From contig BBCA01000002.1 of assembly GCA_001311805.1 (NCBI GenBank), positions 1 to 64,000 on the forward strand: 64,000 nt of DNA. Direction: 5' to 3'. Every line of letters starts with the position of its first letter. Position 1 is the first letter of the stretch. This document shows positions 32,328-41,499 of this stretch, in pieces. The notes below the pieces were generated by a model. It was not told where the DNA came from and searched no databases. It worked only from the letters and a program-made list of their open reading frames with translations. Made by a program: the position numbers and the translations under genes. The stretch is from Lentibacillus juripiscarius JCM 12147. GTDB lineage: Bacteria > Bacillota > Bacilli > Bacillales_D > Amphibacillaceae.

Positions 32328-32944
32328 TTAACTGACATGATTTTTAACAGTTTTTCACTGATGTACAAAGTTTCTGCAACCGCGCGATTGCTTTTCCCGT
32401 CCGCAAGCAGCTGAAGCACTTCACATTCGCGGCTTGTTAAGAGATGCAGCGGTTTGTGATAGCTGATGCTTGGCTCGGCCACACCGGTACTGGCGGGGAC
32501 GCTTTCTCCGGCAAGGCGTCGGTATTCCTTGACAAGATTGTGCGTTACTTTCGGATGAAGATAGGATCCGCCTTCACGGACGACTTTAATCGCTTCAATT
32601 AAAGAATCTGAATCCATCTCTTTCAGCAAGTAGCCCTGCGCACCCGTTTTCAGTGCATGCGTGACATAACTTTCATCATCATGGATGGACAAAATAATCA
32701 CTTTCAAGTCAGGAAACTGCTTTATGAGGTCTGCTGTTGCCTGCACCCCATTCAGCTGCGGCATGTTAATATCCATCAGGACGACATCAGGGTTATATTC
32801 TTTAACAAGATTGGCAGCAACATACCCATCATCCCCTTCTGCCACAACCTCAAACGACGGTTCAAATTCCAAAATCCGTTTTACCCCTTCACGAAATAAT
32901 TTATGATCATCAATCAGTAGAATTTTTGTCTGTTTCTTTGTCAT
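32328..32944 (-). CDS. degU: Two-component response regulator DegU, 3'-truncated
   Basis: NarL-type regulator of exoenzymes, competence and motility in Bacillus. The receiver domain is complete: [12 protein letters not shown], the phosphoacceptor Asp in [16 protein letters not shown] and the Lys in LLKEM. The LuxR-type HTH begins normally ([18 protein letters not shown]) but stops inside the recognition helix. Correcting a lost A near 32358 gives [10 protein letters not shown] and then a stop; uncorrected it ends [13 protein letters not shown] at 32318. The next 25-30 residues of the family are not encoded downstream in any frame. DNA binding is probably impaired. Start at 32944 after GGGAGGAAG. 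Confidence 0.88.
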
Positions 32945-32980
32945 CAGCTAACTTCCTCCCAAATGATCACTCTATTAGAG

Positions 32981-33131
32981 GTTGTTCAAAAAATCCGGTA
33001 AAAATGACACTTCGAATTTCTTCGTTGGCTTGCTTTTCCGTTGCTCATGTATTAATTTGCATACACTTCGCTACTCAAAGCTGCGCCGCCTTGAAATTCT
33101 TGGTCCTTTTTACCCTCCTATTTGAACACGC
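32981..33131. repeat. MITE-like palindromic element between degU and degS
   Basis: About 150 bp with imperfect terminal inverted repeats: TGTTCAAAAAATCCGGTAAA at one end and, on the other strand, TGTTCAAATAGGAGGGTAAA at the other (about 20 of 26 positions agree over the full arms). The interior resembles intergenic sequence I recall from other Bacillaceae genomes. It has no coding capacity. It widens the degS-degU gap to 290 bp, where B. subtilis has a short gap. Confidence 0.65.
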
Positions 33132-33234
33132 ACTATTAAAAAATTTCACCCTATTACATTTCTATGAAAATACTGGTCTCTTGTCTTTTTCGATTTATAG
33201 TAAGTATACCTTATCTGCTGGCTAATTGTGAATA

Positions 33235-34373
33235 TTAAGAGAGGTTATACGGTACATGAATCACAATCGTTGTCCCTTCACCAATCATTGAGTTGATGGA
33301 CAATGTGCCATTGAGCATTTCCACCCGTTCACGCATACCGATTAAGCCGAAAGACTTTTCCCGTTTTATTGCAGGATCAAACCCTTTACCATTATCTTTA
33401 ATCACCAACGATATGGTGTTCGTTCCTATTTCAAGTTTCACTTTAACCAGTGAGGCGTCTGCATGCTTAATGGCGTTCTGAAGTCCCTCCTGCATAAGAC
33501 GGAAAAATGCAATTTCGTATTCCTGGCTTACCCGCTGCTCTTTGCCAATTGGTTTGAATTCAATTTGAATATCATTGTAATCAGAAATCGTTGCGATATA
33601 TTTTTGATTGTCGGCACTAACCCCAGGTCGTCCAGTGCCATTGGCCGGAGATCATAGATGATGCGCCGGACCTCATACAAGGATGACCGAATCATTTTCC
33701 GGACGCTTTTAATTTCACCAATCGTTTCATCAGTCGTTCCATGGCGGAAGGTTTTGTCAACCAGTTCAGACCGGAGCAAAATGTTAGCAAGCATTTGTGC
33801 AGGACCGTCATGGATTTCTCTGGATATTCTCCTGCGCTCATCTTCCTGAGCTTCAATAATTTTTAATCCGAATTCCTGTTTTTCCCTGGCTTCCTCAATC
33901 ATCTCATTTACCTGTCTGAGATCATCGTTCAGGTATGTAAGGATAACGGATATTTTACTCGCCAGTCCCTCTGACCGTGCAACCGTCTGGTCCAATGTAA
34001 CTAGCCGCCGCTCCAGTTCATCACGCTTATCCCGCAAAATTTTCTCTTCCTGGCGAAGCATGGCAAGCCGTGTCTGCATCGCATGTGTATTTTCGTACAC
34101 TTCGCGAATCTCACTTTCCGAATAGCGGTCAAAATACTTGCTGACTTCTGACAGGCGCTGTCTGGAAAAACGGACTTTCTGTTCCAGTGCGTCCCCGTCA
34201 TTAATATGTTTTGTAACCTTTTCTTTCGTTTCATTCAGTTCTATTTGCAGCTGCTCATGTTCACTGCGCGCTTCCTCACTGATATGAAATATTTCATCCT
34301 TGCTTTTTTGAACAACATCAATCATTTCCTCAACAACAAAATCCAATGCCTTTTCTTCCAGCTTTTGTGTCAT
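33235..34373 (-). CDS. degS: Two-component sensor kinase DegS
   Basis: Cytoplasmic NarL-group histidine kinase that phosphorylates DegU. The long N-terminal coiled coil (about 1-170, sensor part) is followed by the HisKA_3 box RRISREIHDGPAQ with the phosphorylated His, then the ATPase domain with EGLQNAIKHADAS, DNGKGFDP, FGLIGMRERV and GEGTTIVIHVP. One A is missing near 33612. The protein is otherwise complete, in contrast to its partner DegU. The order degS-degU is kept, but a palindromic element lies between the genes. Confidence 0.93.
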
Positions 34374-34522
34374 CTATCCCACCAGCCTATGCTATAATGA
34401 TTCGGAATCCTTCTATTTTTCCAGGGGGTTTTTTACGGACATTCGGGTAATTTTTTCCTGAGAAATAGATACAATGATGTATTACTCTCTAGTATACTAA
34501 TAACCAGGAGGTAAAAATCAAC

Positions 34523-35153
34523 ATGCTATCGACCTATTATACCGTAAAAAAAGAAAATTTGACCAGGTAATGATACAAAAGTCACGATTTATTGGCTATG
34601 TTAAACGAGTGGAAACGGAAGAAGATGCACAGGCTTTCGTCCAAGAGATTAAAAAAAAGCATCATGACGCCACACACAACTGCTCCGCCTACATGGTCGG
34701 AGAGCACAACCAGGTTCAGAAAGCAAACGACGACGGGGAACCAAGCGGAACAGCAGGTGTGCCGATTCTGGAAGTCTTAAAGAAAAAAGACTTAAAAGAC
34801 ACAGCTGTGGTTGTGACAAGATACTTCGGTGGCATTAAACTCGGGGCTGGCGGTCTAATCCGCGCCTATAGCAGCACGACATCACAAGCCTCGAAACAGC
34901 GGGCATCGTGGAGCGCCGGCTGATGAAAGGAATTTCAGTCACGGCCGATTATTCACTTCATGGCAAACTGGAAAACGCACTGCGCAATTCAGATTATATT
35001 GTGGACGCAATAAACTATATGGAAAAAGTGGAATTTGTCGTGTATGTGCCTGACGGGGAAGAGCAGAAATTTCATGATTGGATAGTCGACCTCACCAGTG
35101 ATCAGGTAACATTTGCTGATAAAGGAACTGCCTATGTGGAGATAGACGTATAA
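34523..35153 (+). CDS. yvyE: YigZ/IMPACT family protein YvyE
   Basis: An UPF0029/IMPACT-family protein of about 211 residues. KSRFIGYVKRV, the conserved HDATHNCSAYM, NDDGEPSGTAG and RYFGGIKLGAGGLIRAY are typical; the C-terminal ferredoxin-like domain follows. Two one-base losses (near 34560 and 34885) break the frame. CCAGGAGG lies about ten bases before the ATG at 34523. It is divergent from degS, as in B. subtilis. Role uncertain; homologues are linked to translation or stress. Confidence 0.88.
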
Positions 35154-35173
35154 AAAGTATGGTGCTGCGAACG

Positions 35174-35325
35174 GGGTGATATTTCTCGCTCACAGGTTGA
35201 TATTTCCTGTGAACGGGTTGATATTCGCTGGAAAAGGGCTGATATCCACACTTTCCGGTTGATTCCACCTGCCGTCCGGTTGGTACTCCCTTAGCTCTGG
35301 TTGATATTACCACCGATAGGTTGAT
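35174..35325 (+). repeat. 21-bp repeat array A (8 units)
   Basis: GGTTGAT or one-base variants start at 35174, 35195, 35216, 35237, 35257, 35278, 35299 and 35319, so the period is 20-21 bp. The 14 bases between the cores vary. It lies between the convergent ends of yvyE and nagB. Same family and orientation as the arrays at 52745, 62074 and 63670. Confidence 0.85.
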
Positions 35326-35363
35326 TATCGGCCGGAACCCCTGCCCCGACCTACCGGAAATTA

Positions 35364-35398
35364 GAAAAAAGCACTGTCTTAAAGCTTAGACAGTGCTC
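35364..35398 (-). terminator. Terminator overlapping the nagB stop codon
   Basis: Minus strand AGCACTGTCT, 8-base loop, AGACAGTGCT, then six T. The nagB stop TAA lies in the loop. Confidence 0.85.
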
Positions 35399-36101
35399 CC
35401 TCATCGGCAATCAGTACTACATTCTCATGTTTTTGCAAAACCGATGCAGGGAATTCTTCCGTTACTTCGCCATTTACCAGCTGACGAACCGCGTCGGCTT
35501 TTTTCTCTCCGGAAACGAGCAACACGATTTTCCGGCTTTCCATGATCGTTTCAATCCCCATCGTAATCGCTTTTTCGGGACATCATCCATTGACTCGAAA
35601 ACGTGCATTCGCTTTCCGTGTCGACTCATCCAAGTCAACAACATGTGTCCTGCTGTCGAAGGAAGTGCCCGGCTCATTGAATCCGATATGGCCGTTCAGC
35701 CCAAGGCCCAGCACCTGCAGATCCACCTGCCCTGCCTTTCGGATCATTGCTTCATAGTCCTGGCATTCCTGTTCCAGATCACTCACATCGCCTTTAGGCA
35801 AAAATGCCTGATCATCAGACAAGTCAATGTGATGAAACAGCTTATTGTTCATATAGTACCGGTAGCTGTTCGGATCATCCGATGCCAGCCCGACATACTC
35901 ATCCAGATTGAATGTCTTCACATCTTTAAAGGATACGTCTCCATTTTCATGGCGCTCCATCAGCTGCTGGTATAGGCCTTCCGGTGTAGATCCGGTCGCC
36001 AGTCCCAGCACTGGCCGCTCCAATTGCTGTACAGTCTCAATGATTAAATCACACGCCTGCTTACTCATCGCGTCATAATTAGATGTTCGAATGATTTCCA
36101 T
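35379..36101 (-). CDS. nagB: Glucosamine-6-phosphate deaminase
   Basis: Converts glucosamine-6-phosphate to fructose-6-phosphate and ammonia. Substrate-loop LGLATGSTPEGLY, VKTFNLDEYVGL, GLGLNGHIGFNEPG with the active-site residues and the end region VRQLVNG are present. Two shifts near 35605 and 35580 (ANARFF..., VPKKAITMGIET) break the frame. The start at 36101 (MEIIRTSNYD) is preceded by AAGGGATGAGG inside the end of nagA, so the genes are coupled. About 240 residues. No NagR regulator gene lies next to it. Confidence 0.92.
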
Positions 36102-36106
36102 GTTCC

Positions 36107-37266
36107 TCATCCCTTCTGATAAGCTACCTCTCCCCGGCAAATGGTGGAGTGTACATTCAACTCGTCATCCACGAGCAGCAAGTCGGCATCTTTGCCTGGC
36201 TTAATACTTCCCTTTTTATCAAATATATGTAGCTGTTTTGCCGGATTTTCCGCTGTCATCTGGATAACATTCCGGATATCGGCATCGTTGAGCTGCAGCA
36301 TCTGCCGGGCACCTTCCTGCATTTTTAAAATACTGCCGGCCAATGTGCCATCCTCCAAAACTGCCCAGTCTTCCGTTACGGTTACAGGCTGGCCGCCAAG
36401 TTCATAATTGCCTGCCTGCAGACATTTAGCCCGCATGGCATCCGTTATCAGGATCAGCCGCTCACTTCCAACATTGTCATAAATCAGTTCAAGCATTTCA
36501 GGTTCCACATGAATCCCGTCCGCAATCAGTTCCGCGCGCAGCTCCTCCAGCTGGAAGGCTGCACCAACAGCACCAATGTCACGGTGATGAATCCCGTTCA
36601 TCGCATTACAGAGATGGGTAACTTGCCGCAAACCATACGGAATCGCCTTTTTGATCGCTGCAAATCCTGCATCGGTATGTCCAGCAGAAACATTCACACC
36701 GGATTCATATAAATGGCGGATAAACTCGCCATTCTCATCAAGTTCCGGTGCCATGGTAATCGTTTTTATGTTATTCCCTGATAAACGCTGCCATTCGTCA
36801 AATTGGCGAATATCCGGTTGTTTAATATGTTCAAGCGGCTGGGCGCCTTTTTTGCTTTTTTCAATAAAAGGACCTTCCAAATGAACCCCGATTACTTCCG
36901 CCTGTCCTTGTTTCGATGTATATTTCGCCACGTTAACAAGTGCGTTCGCAATGTTTTCCGGCGCTTGGGTGATCGTCGTCGCCAGAAAGCTTGTCGTACC
37001 TTCTGCAGGCAAAGCACCGGCCATCGTATCCAGTGCTTTTTCGGTTGCATCCATCACATCAGCACCCGCTGCTCCGTGAATGTGCCCGTCAATAAACCCG
37101 GGATAACGTTGAGGCCGCTTCCATCAATGACGGTTACCCCTTCCGGCGGCGTCTGCTCTTCTTCATATATAGCTTTAATCTCACGCCCTTCCACCAGCAG
37201 CGAACCATTGATGATACCGTCCGTTTCGGTGAAAATAGCCGCATTTTTAATATAAATGCCAGTCAT
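36107..37266 (-). CDS. nagA: N-acetylglucosamine-6-phosphate deacetylase
   Basis: Amidohydrolase that deacetylates GlcNAc-6-phosphate, feeding NagB; recycles cell-wall amino sugar. The metal site residues are in GHIHGA, HLEGPFIE, SAGHTDA and VTHLCNAM, with the catalytic Asp in LITDAM. One T is missing near 37095 (NVIPGF then IDGHIHGA). The start is at 37266 (MTGIYIKNA). First gene of nagA-nagB. About 386 residues after correction. Confidence 0.93.
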
Positions 37267-37350
37267 CCAATCATTCCTTTGCATTTTCTACTCATAACGT
37301 AGCACAACGGAGGCAAGCTTGTCCATTTGAACAAAGACACATGTATCCCC

Positions 37351-37382
37351 AAAAAACTGCATCCATCAATCGGACGCAGTTT
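37351..37382 (-). terminator. Terminator after the 49-residue ORF
   Basis: Minus strand AAACTGCGTCC, 6-base loop, GGATGCAGTTT, then TTT. Confidence 0.78.
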
Positions 37383-37532
37383 CTACCGGAAATGATCCGC
37401 TGCTGACGTGTTTCGATCGGCCAGCTCTCGGACCAGCTTCTGAACCATTTCATCTGCCGATTGGATCGTCGCATTCTCTGTCTCCCGGATTAGTTTCTCC
37501 AGTAGACGTTTATAACGCTCTTGCTCTGCCAT
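37383..37532 (-). CDS. Small helical protein of unknown function
   Basis: A 49-residue open frame, MAEQERYKRLLEKLIRE at the start and RNTSAADHFR at the end, predicted to be mostly one charged helix. A GGCGGT-type site lies before the ATG at 37532 and a good terminator follows the stop, so it looks like a complete transcription unit. I do not recognise a family. It lies between nagA and the VanZ-like gene. Confidence 0.6.
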   Translation of the reverse strand: MAEQERYKRLLEKLIRETENATIQSADEMVQKLVRELADRNTSAADHFR

Positions 37533-37638
37533 ATTGATACCGCCTTTTCCATTCCCTTTTCCTTGTCTAAAAAATCATAGCACAAATTGTTTTATGATGT
37601 TGTCGAAAACGTCATATCCAGTAATTTCTTGCACTCTT

Positions 37639-38145
37639 TTAAATATTTTCGTGACAACTATTATTTTTGTCCCGTTTTCGCTGAAAAAATACCAACAGTA
37701 TCCCCGCAAGCAATGCACCTGCTGTATCCAACAGCACATCACCGGCGTATGGTGTGCGGTTTGCCGTAAAACTTTGATGAAATTCATCCATTCCAGCATA
37801 TGCAGCAGTCAGAAAAAAAGACACAGCTAATGCAGCTCGCAACCGTAGGCGAGTTGTCTGGCGAATGGCTATAAAAAACAAACACATTAAAATGAAAAAC
37901 ACACCCACATGTGCACCCTTGCGAAGAAAAAATTCAATAAACCCTTCCACACCTAGCGCAGCTACACTTACCTCGGCATGGTGATAGGTAAAGGCGATCC
38001 AGTCCACATACGGCGCCATAAAAGACAAATCAAACGTTCTTCCCATAAACGGTTTTACATCCTGCTGTTCATATGGCGTTGCCGACGAATAGAAAATAAC
38101 ACCCATCCACATTACCGGCAGCAGCCAATAAACCCATTTCTTCAT
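37639..38145 (-). CDS. VanZ-like membrane protein
   Basis: A 168-residue protein with four hydrophobic segments and the VanZ-type motif RKGAHVGVFF...GMDEFHQSFTANRTPYAGDVLLDT. VanZ gives low teicoplanin resistance in enterococci; chromosomal relatives in Bacillaceae have no settled role. Intact. It follows the anti-sigma factor gene by 47 bases and may be in its operon. Confidence 0.83.
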   Translation of the reverse strand: MKKWVYWLLPVMWMGVIFYSSATPYEQQDVKPFMGRTFDLSFMAPYVDWIAFTYHHAEVSVAALGVEGFIEFFLRKGAHVGVFFILMCLFFIAIRQTTRLRLRAALAVSFFLTAAYAGMDEFHQSFTANRTPYAGDVLLDTAGALLAGILLVFFQRKRDKNNSCHENI

Positions 38146-38192
38146 ATTTTTCTCACCTTATCCCTCATACCAGTTCCACACTTCAATGCCAC

Positions 38193-39197
38193 CTAGCCTG
38201 ACTGATAGAATTGTTCCTCTTCCATCAGTTTCTCGATTTCACGGATTGGTCCTGTCACAACAGCCCCATATACTTGCATGCCATGTTCACGTATATAGTT
38301 GAGCCGCTTTTGATCAATATTGCGGTCATTATAATTGCCGTTGTTAATCAGCCATTCGATATCTTTATAGAATTGCTCCTTCGACCTTTCTAACGTAACA
38401 TTCGATAGTGAACTTACGGAGGAAGAATGCCTGTTATTATCATCATAGACTACCTGAGGTCTTAGTAAAAAAGACTGAGCAAGCCTTGTCTGGCCGCTCC
38501 CATAGTTGGTAATGTCAAACTCAGTCAGCTCCCCGCCGTAAACTGGCATCCGGAAAACCCGAACATCATAACCTTCCAGTGCTTCCAGCATTGCTTTCGG
38601 TTTCATCACCTTTTTGACGGAAAACTGTACTTGCGCAACATGGCCATCATCTATCTTGGCTATTTGGTCTTTTAACATATCTTTACTGCCGGATTCAATA
38701 TTGGCAGGATCCCGATCCAGCAGCTTTGGTGGTATCGCAAAAGCTTTGATATCATTTCCATTCAAATACTCATTATCAAAATTCATTTTAACGTTCACTT
38801 TTCCGAAAAGGCGCTTTTTCGCTTCCACTTCACCAACCACCACATCCCACTCGCCAACATTGCGGTATAACTTTAGCGAGGTTGATTGGGTCAGAAAAGG
38901 GTTGATTTCAGCACTAGACCCGTGCATATAATCGACTTCCACTCCAGGGTGCCGTGTTTCGACAAGAGTAGTCACAAGACGGTCAAACCCGGCCTGCTTA
39001 CCGGACATATCGTAATACATATTTACCGGAATCATATAAGCCGCATAAAGCAGAAAAATAATGACCAGTGTCCGTATAACCGTAAACCCGATTGACAGTC
39101 TTGTGCGCCAGACCATTTTCCGTGCACTCTTTTTATCTAGCGTACTTTCATCCGTCTCTTTCAGCCCATCCAGTACATTATCGTTATCTTCCTTCAT
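38193..39197 (-). CDS. Anti-sigma factor with Sigma_reg N- and C-domains (YhdL-like)
   Basis: A 334-residue protein with one transmembrane helix near residues 35-58. The N-terminal cytoplasmic part would hold the ECF sigma factor; the extracellular region shows the segments typical of the Sigma_reg_N/Sigma_reg_C pair (NMYYDMSGKQAGFDRLV and VYGAVVTGPIREIEKL). YhdL, the B. subtilis anti-SigM protein, has the same layout. Its start overlaps the 3' end of the sigma gene, so the pair is co-expressed. Intact. Confidence 0.82.
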   Translation of the reverse strand: MKEDNDNVLDGLKETDESTLDKKSARKMVWRTRLSIGFTVIRTLVIIFLLYAAYMIPVNMYYDMSGKQAGFDRLVTTLVETRHPGVEVDYMHGSSAEINPFLTQSTSLKLYRNVGEWDVVVGEVEAKKRLFGKVNVKMNFDNEYLNGNDIKAFAIPPKLLDRDPANIESGSKDMLKDQIAKIDDGHVAQVQFSVKKVMKPKAMLEALEGYDVRVFRMPVYGGELTEFDITNYGSGQTRLAQSFLLRPQVVYDDNNRHSSSVSSLSNVTLERSKEQFYKDIEWLINNGNYNDRNIDQKRLNYIREHGMQVYGAVVTGPIREIEKLMEEEQFYQSG

Positions 39198-39711
39198 CAG
39201 GATCTCCTCCTTTCAGCAGCTGATCATAATACCGGAACTTTTCCGTGCACGATGCAGTGTCGTCTTGACCTGGTTTTCTGTTAGATTCATCGCAGCCGCC
39301 ACTTCCTTATAGGTAAATTCCTGTATTTCCCGCAAATATAGGATCGTCCGCATTCGCTCCGGCAGACGGTTAAAGACTGCTTCAATATGTTCTTGCTTTG
39401 TCAGCGTTTTCTAAATGCTGATCCGGATTGCCCAGTCCACTGGTATGTATTTGTTCTGCCTTCATTCGTTCCACCATCTGCTGCTCTGATTTCCTTTTTC
39501 GCGTCCGGTCAATATAAAGATTGCGGGCCACTTTGAAGAGCCACGCCTTTGCTTGGGTCATGTTTTTTACCTTGAGGGAAATCATCGCCCGGTAAAACGT
39601 TTCCTGCAGCAGCTCTTCCGCAACTTGTTTATCCCGCGTCATCTTTAGCAAGTACCGGTAAAGCGGGAGCTGGAACTGTTCGAATAGCTCTGTAAATGTC
39701 TGTTTTTGCAA
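39184..39711 (-). CDS. ECF RNA polymerase sigma factor, SigM-like
   Basis: Region 2 (YRYLLKMTRDKQVAEELLQETFYRAM and AWLFKVARNLYID) and region 4 (RLPERMRTILYLREIQEFTYKEVAAAMNLTENQVKTTLHRAR) are complete. Two shifts near 39405 and 39245 break the frame; the corrected end overlaps the anti-sigma start. I prefer the TTG at 39711, 11 bases from GGAGG, over the GTG at 39723. SigM-type identity rests on similarity, the YhdL-like partner and an ECF promoter before the LCP gene (40333). Expected role: response to cell-wall stress. Confidence 0.82.
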
Positions 39712-39740
39712 ATCAGCCCCCACCTCCCTCTATACTATAC

Positions 39741-39766
39741 AACGATTTCTCCGTTCATTTGTTACA
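39741..39766 (-). promoter_or_regulatory. Possible autoregulatory ECF promoter of the sigma factor gene
   Basis: Minus strand TGTAAC, 16 bases, CGTT, about 30 bases before the start. Near the SigM/SigX consensus (TGAAAC, N16-17, CGTC). A SigA-type reading is also possible. Confidence 0.45.
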
Positions 39767-39782
39767 ATAAATTTAACCGTTT

Positions 39783-39817
39783 TAAATAAAAACCGCAAGC
39801 GGCTGCTCGGCGGTTGT
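39783..39817 (-). terminator. Terminator after sinR
   Basis: Minus strand AACCGC, loop, GCGGTT, then TTTATTT. Short stem. Confidence 0.55.
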
Positions 39818-39819
39818 TG

Positions 39820-40151
39820 TTAATCTTTCTGCTGTGTGCGCCATTTATGAAAATCAACAAACTCCCTAAACTGTTCTTTAGTCATACCATACTTGATCGC
39901 ATCCTGAACAATCATCATCCATTCCTCATCCAGCTGCTCGTCCATCTTACTGCCTCTAGTCTCACGTATTAAGTCATCTGCGGACACACCCAGAACGGAA
40001 CTGATTTTCTCTATAAACTGGATGGAAGGGTTTTTTGGATACTGCGTTCGATGGAACTTAAATACGACTTGGCCACACCAGCCTCATTAGCAAGCTCAGA
40101 AATGGACAGGCCTTGCTCCATGCGCAGCCTTTTAATCTTTTCACCAATCAA
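39820..40151 (-). CDS. sinR: Master regulator of biofilm formation SinR
   Basis: About 110 residues. The N-terminal HTH (IKRLRMEQGLSISELANEAGVAKSYLSSIER) and the C-terminal SinI-binding/tetramer domain (LDEEWMMIVQDAIKYGMTKEQFREFVDFHKW) match SinR along the full length. One A is missing near 40040 (IQK then NPSIQFIEKI). The TTG start at 40151 (MIGEKIK) is preceded by GGAAGGTG. In B. subtilis SinR represses matrix operons and SinI counteracts it; no sinI is seen on either side, so its antagonist must be elsewhere or missing. Confidence 0.88.
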
Positions 40152-40332
40152 TTGTCACACCTTCCTTCCTTTCTATTATATCATACGCATCCTGTTAGTT
40201 CTATATAAAGCACAGCATTTAAAGCTCCAAAATTCCTCCAAAACAACCATAGTGGACCCTTCTATTTGTTCACCTCCCCAGCATATACATATATAACGAA
40301 CGGAAACGATATAGCCTCAAGCATCAAAGCAG

Positions 40333-40359
40333 TGAAACCTCAGCTCGCGTATATACGTC
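40333..40359 (+). promoter_or_regulatory. ECF-type (SigM-like) promoter of the LCP gene
   Basis: TGAAAC (40333-40338), 17 bases, CGTC (40356-40359), an exact match to the SigM-type consensus, about 75 bases before the LCP start. The B. subtilis lytR/tagU gene is also under extracytoplasmic sigma control. Confidence 0.75.
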
Positions 40360-40433
40360 TTATTATCTGATAGACTAATCAGACAGATTCCGATATTATT
40401 TTAATAATACAGACGGAAAAGAGGAGAATGTAC

Positions 40434-41378
40434 TTGGATTCCAGAGTGGAAAATAAACATAGAAGCAAACGCCGTAAATGGCTTTATTGGGCTGGTGGCG
40501 GTCTATTACTTATCGTCATTGGCATCGGCATTTACCTGCTTTACTTATATGATCAAGTCAGTGACACCGTCGACACGATGCACAATCCGCTTGATAGGGA
40601 CGACAATCCGGAACGGCAAAAGGAGCTCGATTCCATTTTCAAGGACACAAAATCCATTAATATTTTGCTGCTCGGTGTGGATGAACGAGAACATGATAAA
40701 GGCCGATCCGATACCATGATCCTTGTCTCCATGAATCCACAGACAGATTCCATGAAAATGCTGAGCATTCCGCGTGATACCCGGGTCCCTATTCCTGGAT
40801 ACGGCATGGATAAAATCAATCATGCCTATGCCTATGAAGGGGTCGGCTTATCTGTACAAACTGTCCATGGGCTGCTGGATGTACCCGTCCACTTTTATGT
40901 CAAAGTAAACATGGAAGGATTTAAGCAAGGGGTTGATGCACTCGGCGGCGTGACCGTCCAAAATGATACCGCATTTTCCCATAAAGGCAAAGATTTCCCA
41001 ACTGGTGAAATCCATTTGAATGGCGAGGAAGCACTGAAATACATCCGCAAACGCAAAGGACTTTCTAAAGGGGATATCGGCCGGAATGAACGGCAGCGAG
41101 CTGTCATTCAAGCAGCAATCGACAAAGGTTCCAGTTTTTCCAGTATTACGAAAGTCACTGACATTCTCAACATTATTGGAGACAATGTGAAAACAGATCT
41201 GCAAATGAAGCAGATGCGTGCACTGCTTGCCGACTACCGGCAGACCCGCAACAATATTGATTCTATGGAAATGAACGGAAGTGGGCAGTATATTGGGGGT
41301 TTATGGTATTACATGGTGCCGGACGAGGAAATCAATCGCATTCAAACCGAGATAAAGAATCACATGCAGGCGAGGTAA
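40434..41378 (+). CDS. LytR-CpsA-Psr (LCP) family wall polymer ligase
   Basis: A membrane-anchored enzyme that attaches wall teichoic acid or another anionic polymer to peptidoglycan. Basic N-terminus, one TM (about 15-37), then the LCP domain with ILLLGVDERE, GRSDTMILVS, SIPRDTRVPIPG, KINHAYAYEG and the Arg-rich RNERQRAVIQA. The TTG at 40434 (MDSRVENK) is seven bases from GAGGAG; the ATG two codons earlier is too close. About 314 residues, intact. Close to TagU; exact paralogue not decided. Confidence 0.88.
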   Translation: MDSRVENKHRSKRRKWLYWAGGGLLLIVIGIGIYLLYLYDQVSDTVDTMHNPLDRDDNPERQKELDSIFKDTKSINILLLGVDEREHDKGRSDTMILVSMNPQTDSMKMLSIPRDTRVPIPGYGMDKINHAYAYEGVGLSVQTVHGLLDVPVHFYVKVNMEGFKQGVDALGGVTVQNDTAFSHKGKDFPTGEIHLNGEEALKYIRKRKGLSKGDIGRNERQRAVIQAAIDKGSSFSSITKVTDILNIIGDNVKTDLQMKQMRALLADYRQTRNNIDSMEMNGSGQYIGGLWYYMVPDEEINRIQTEIKNHMQAR

Positions 41379-41499
41379 AGTCCGTTACATTCGGCTTTTA
41401 CCTTTTTAGTCTCAAAGGAGAAAAAGTTCGTCTTGTATATTTTTGCACAGAGCCCATGTTATAATAGTACGAAACAAACCATGATCGCGGGGGGTTGTC

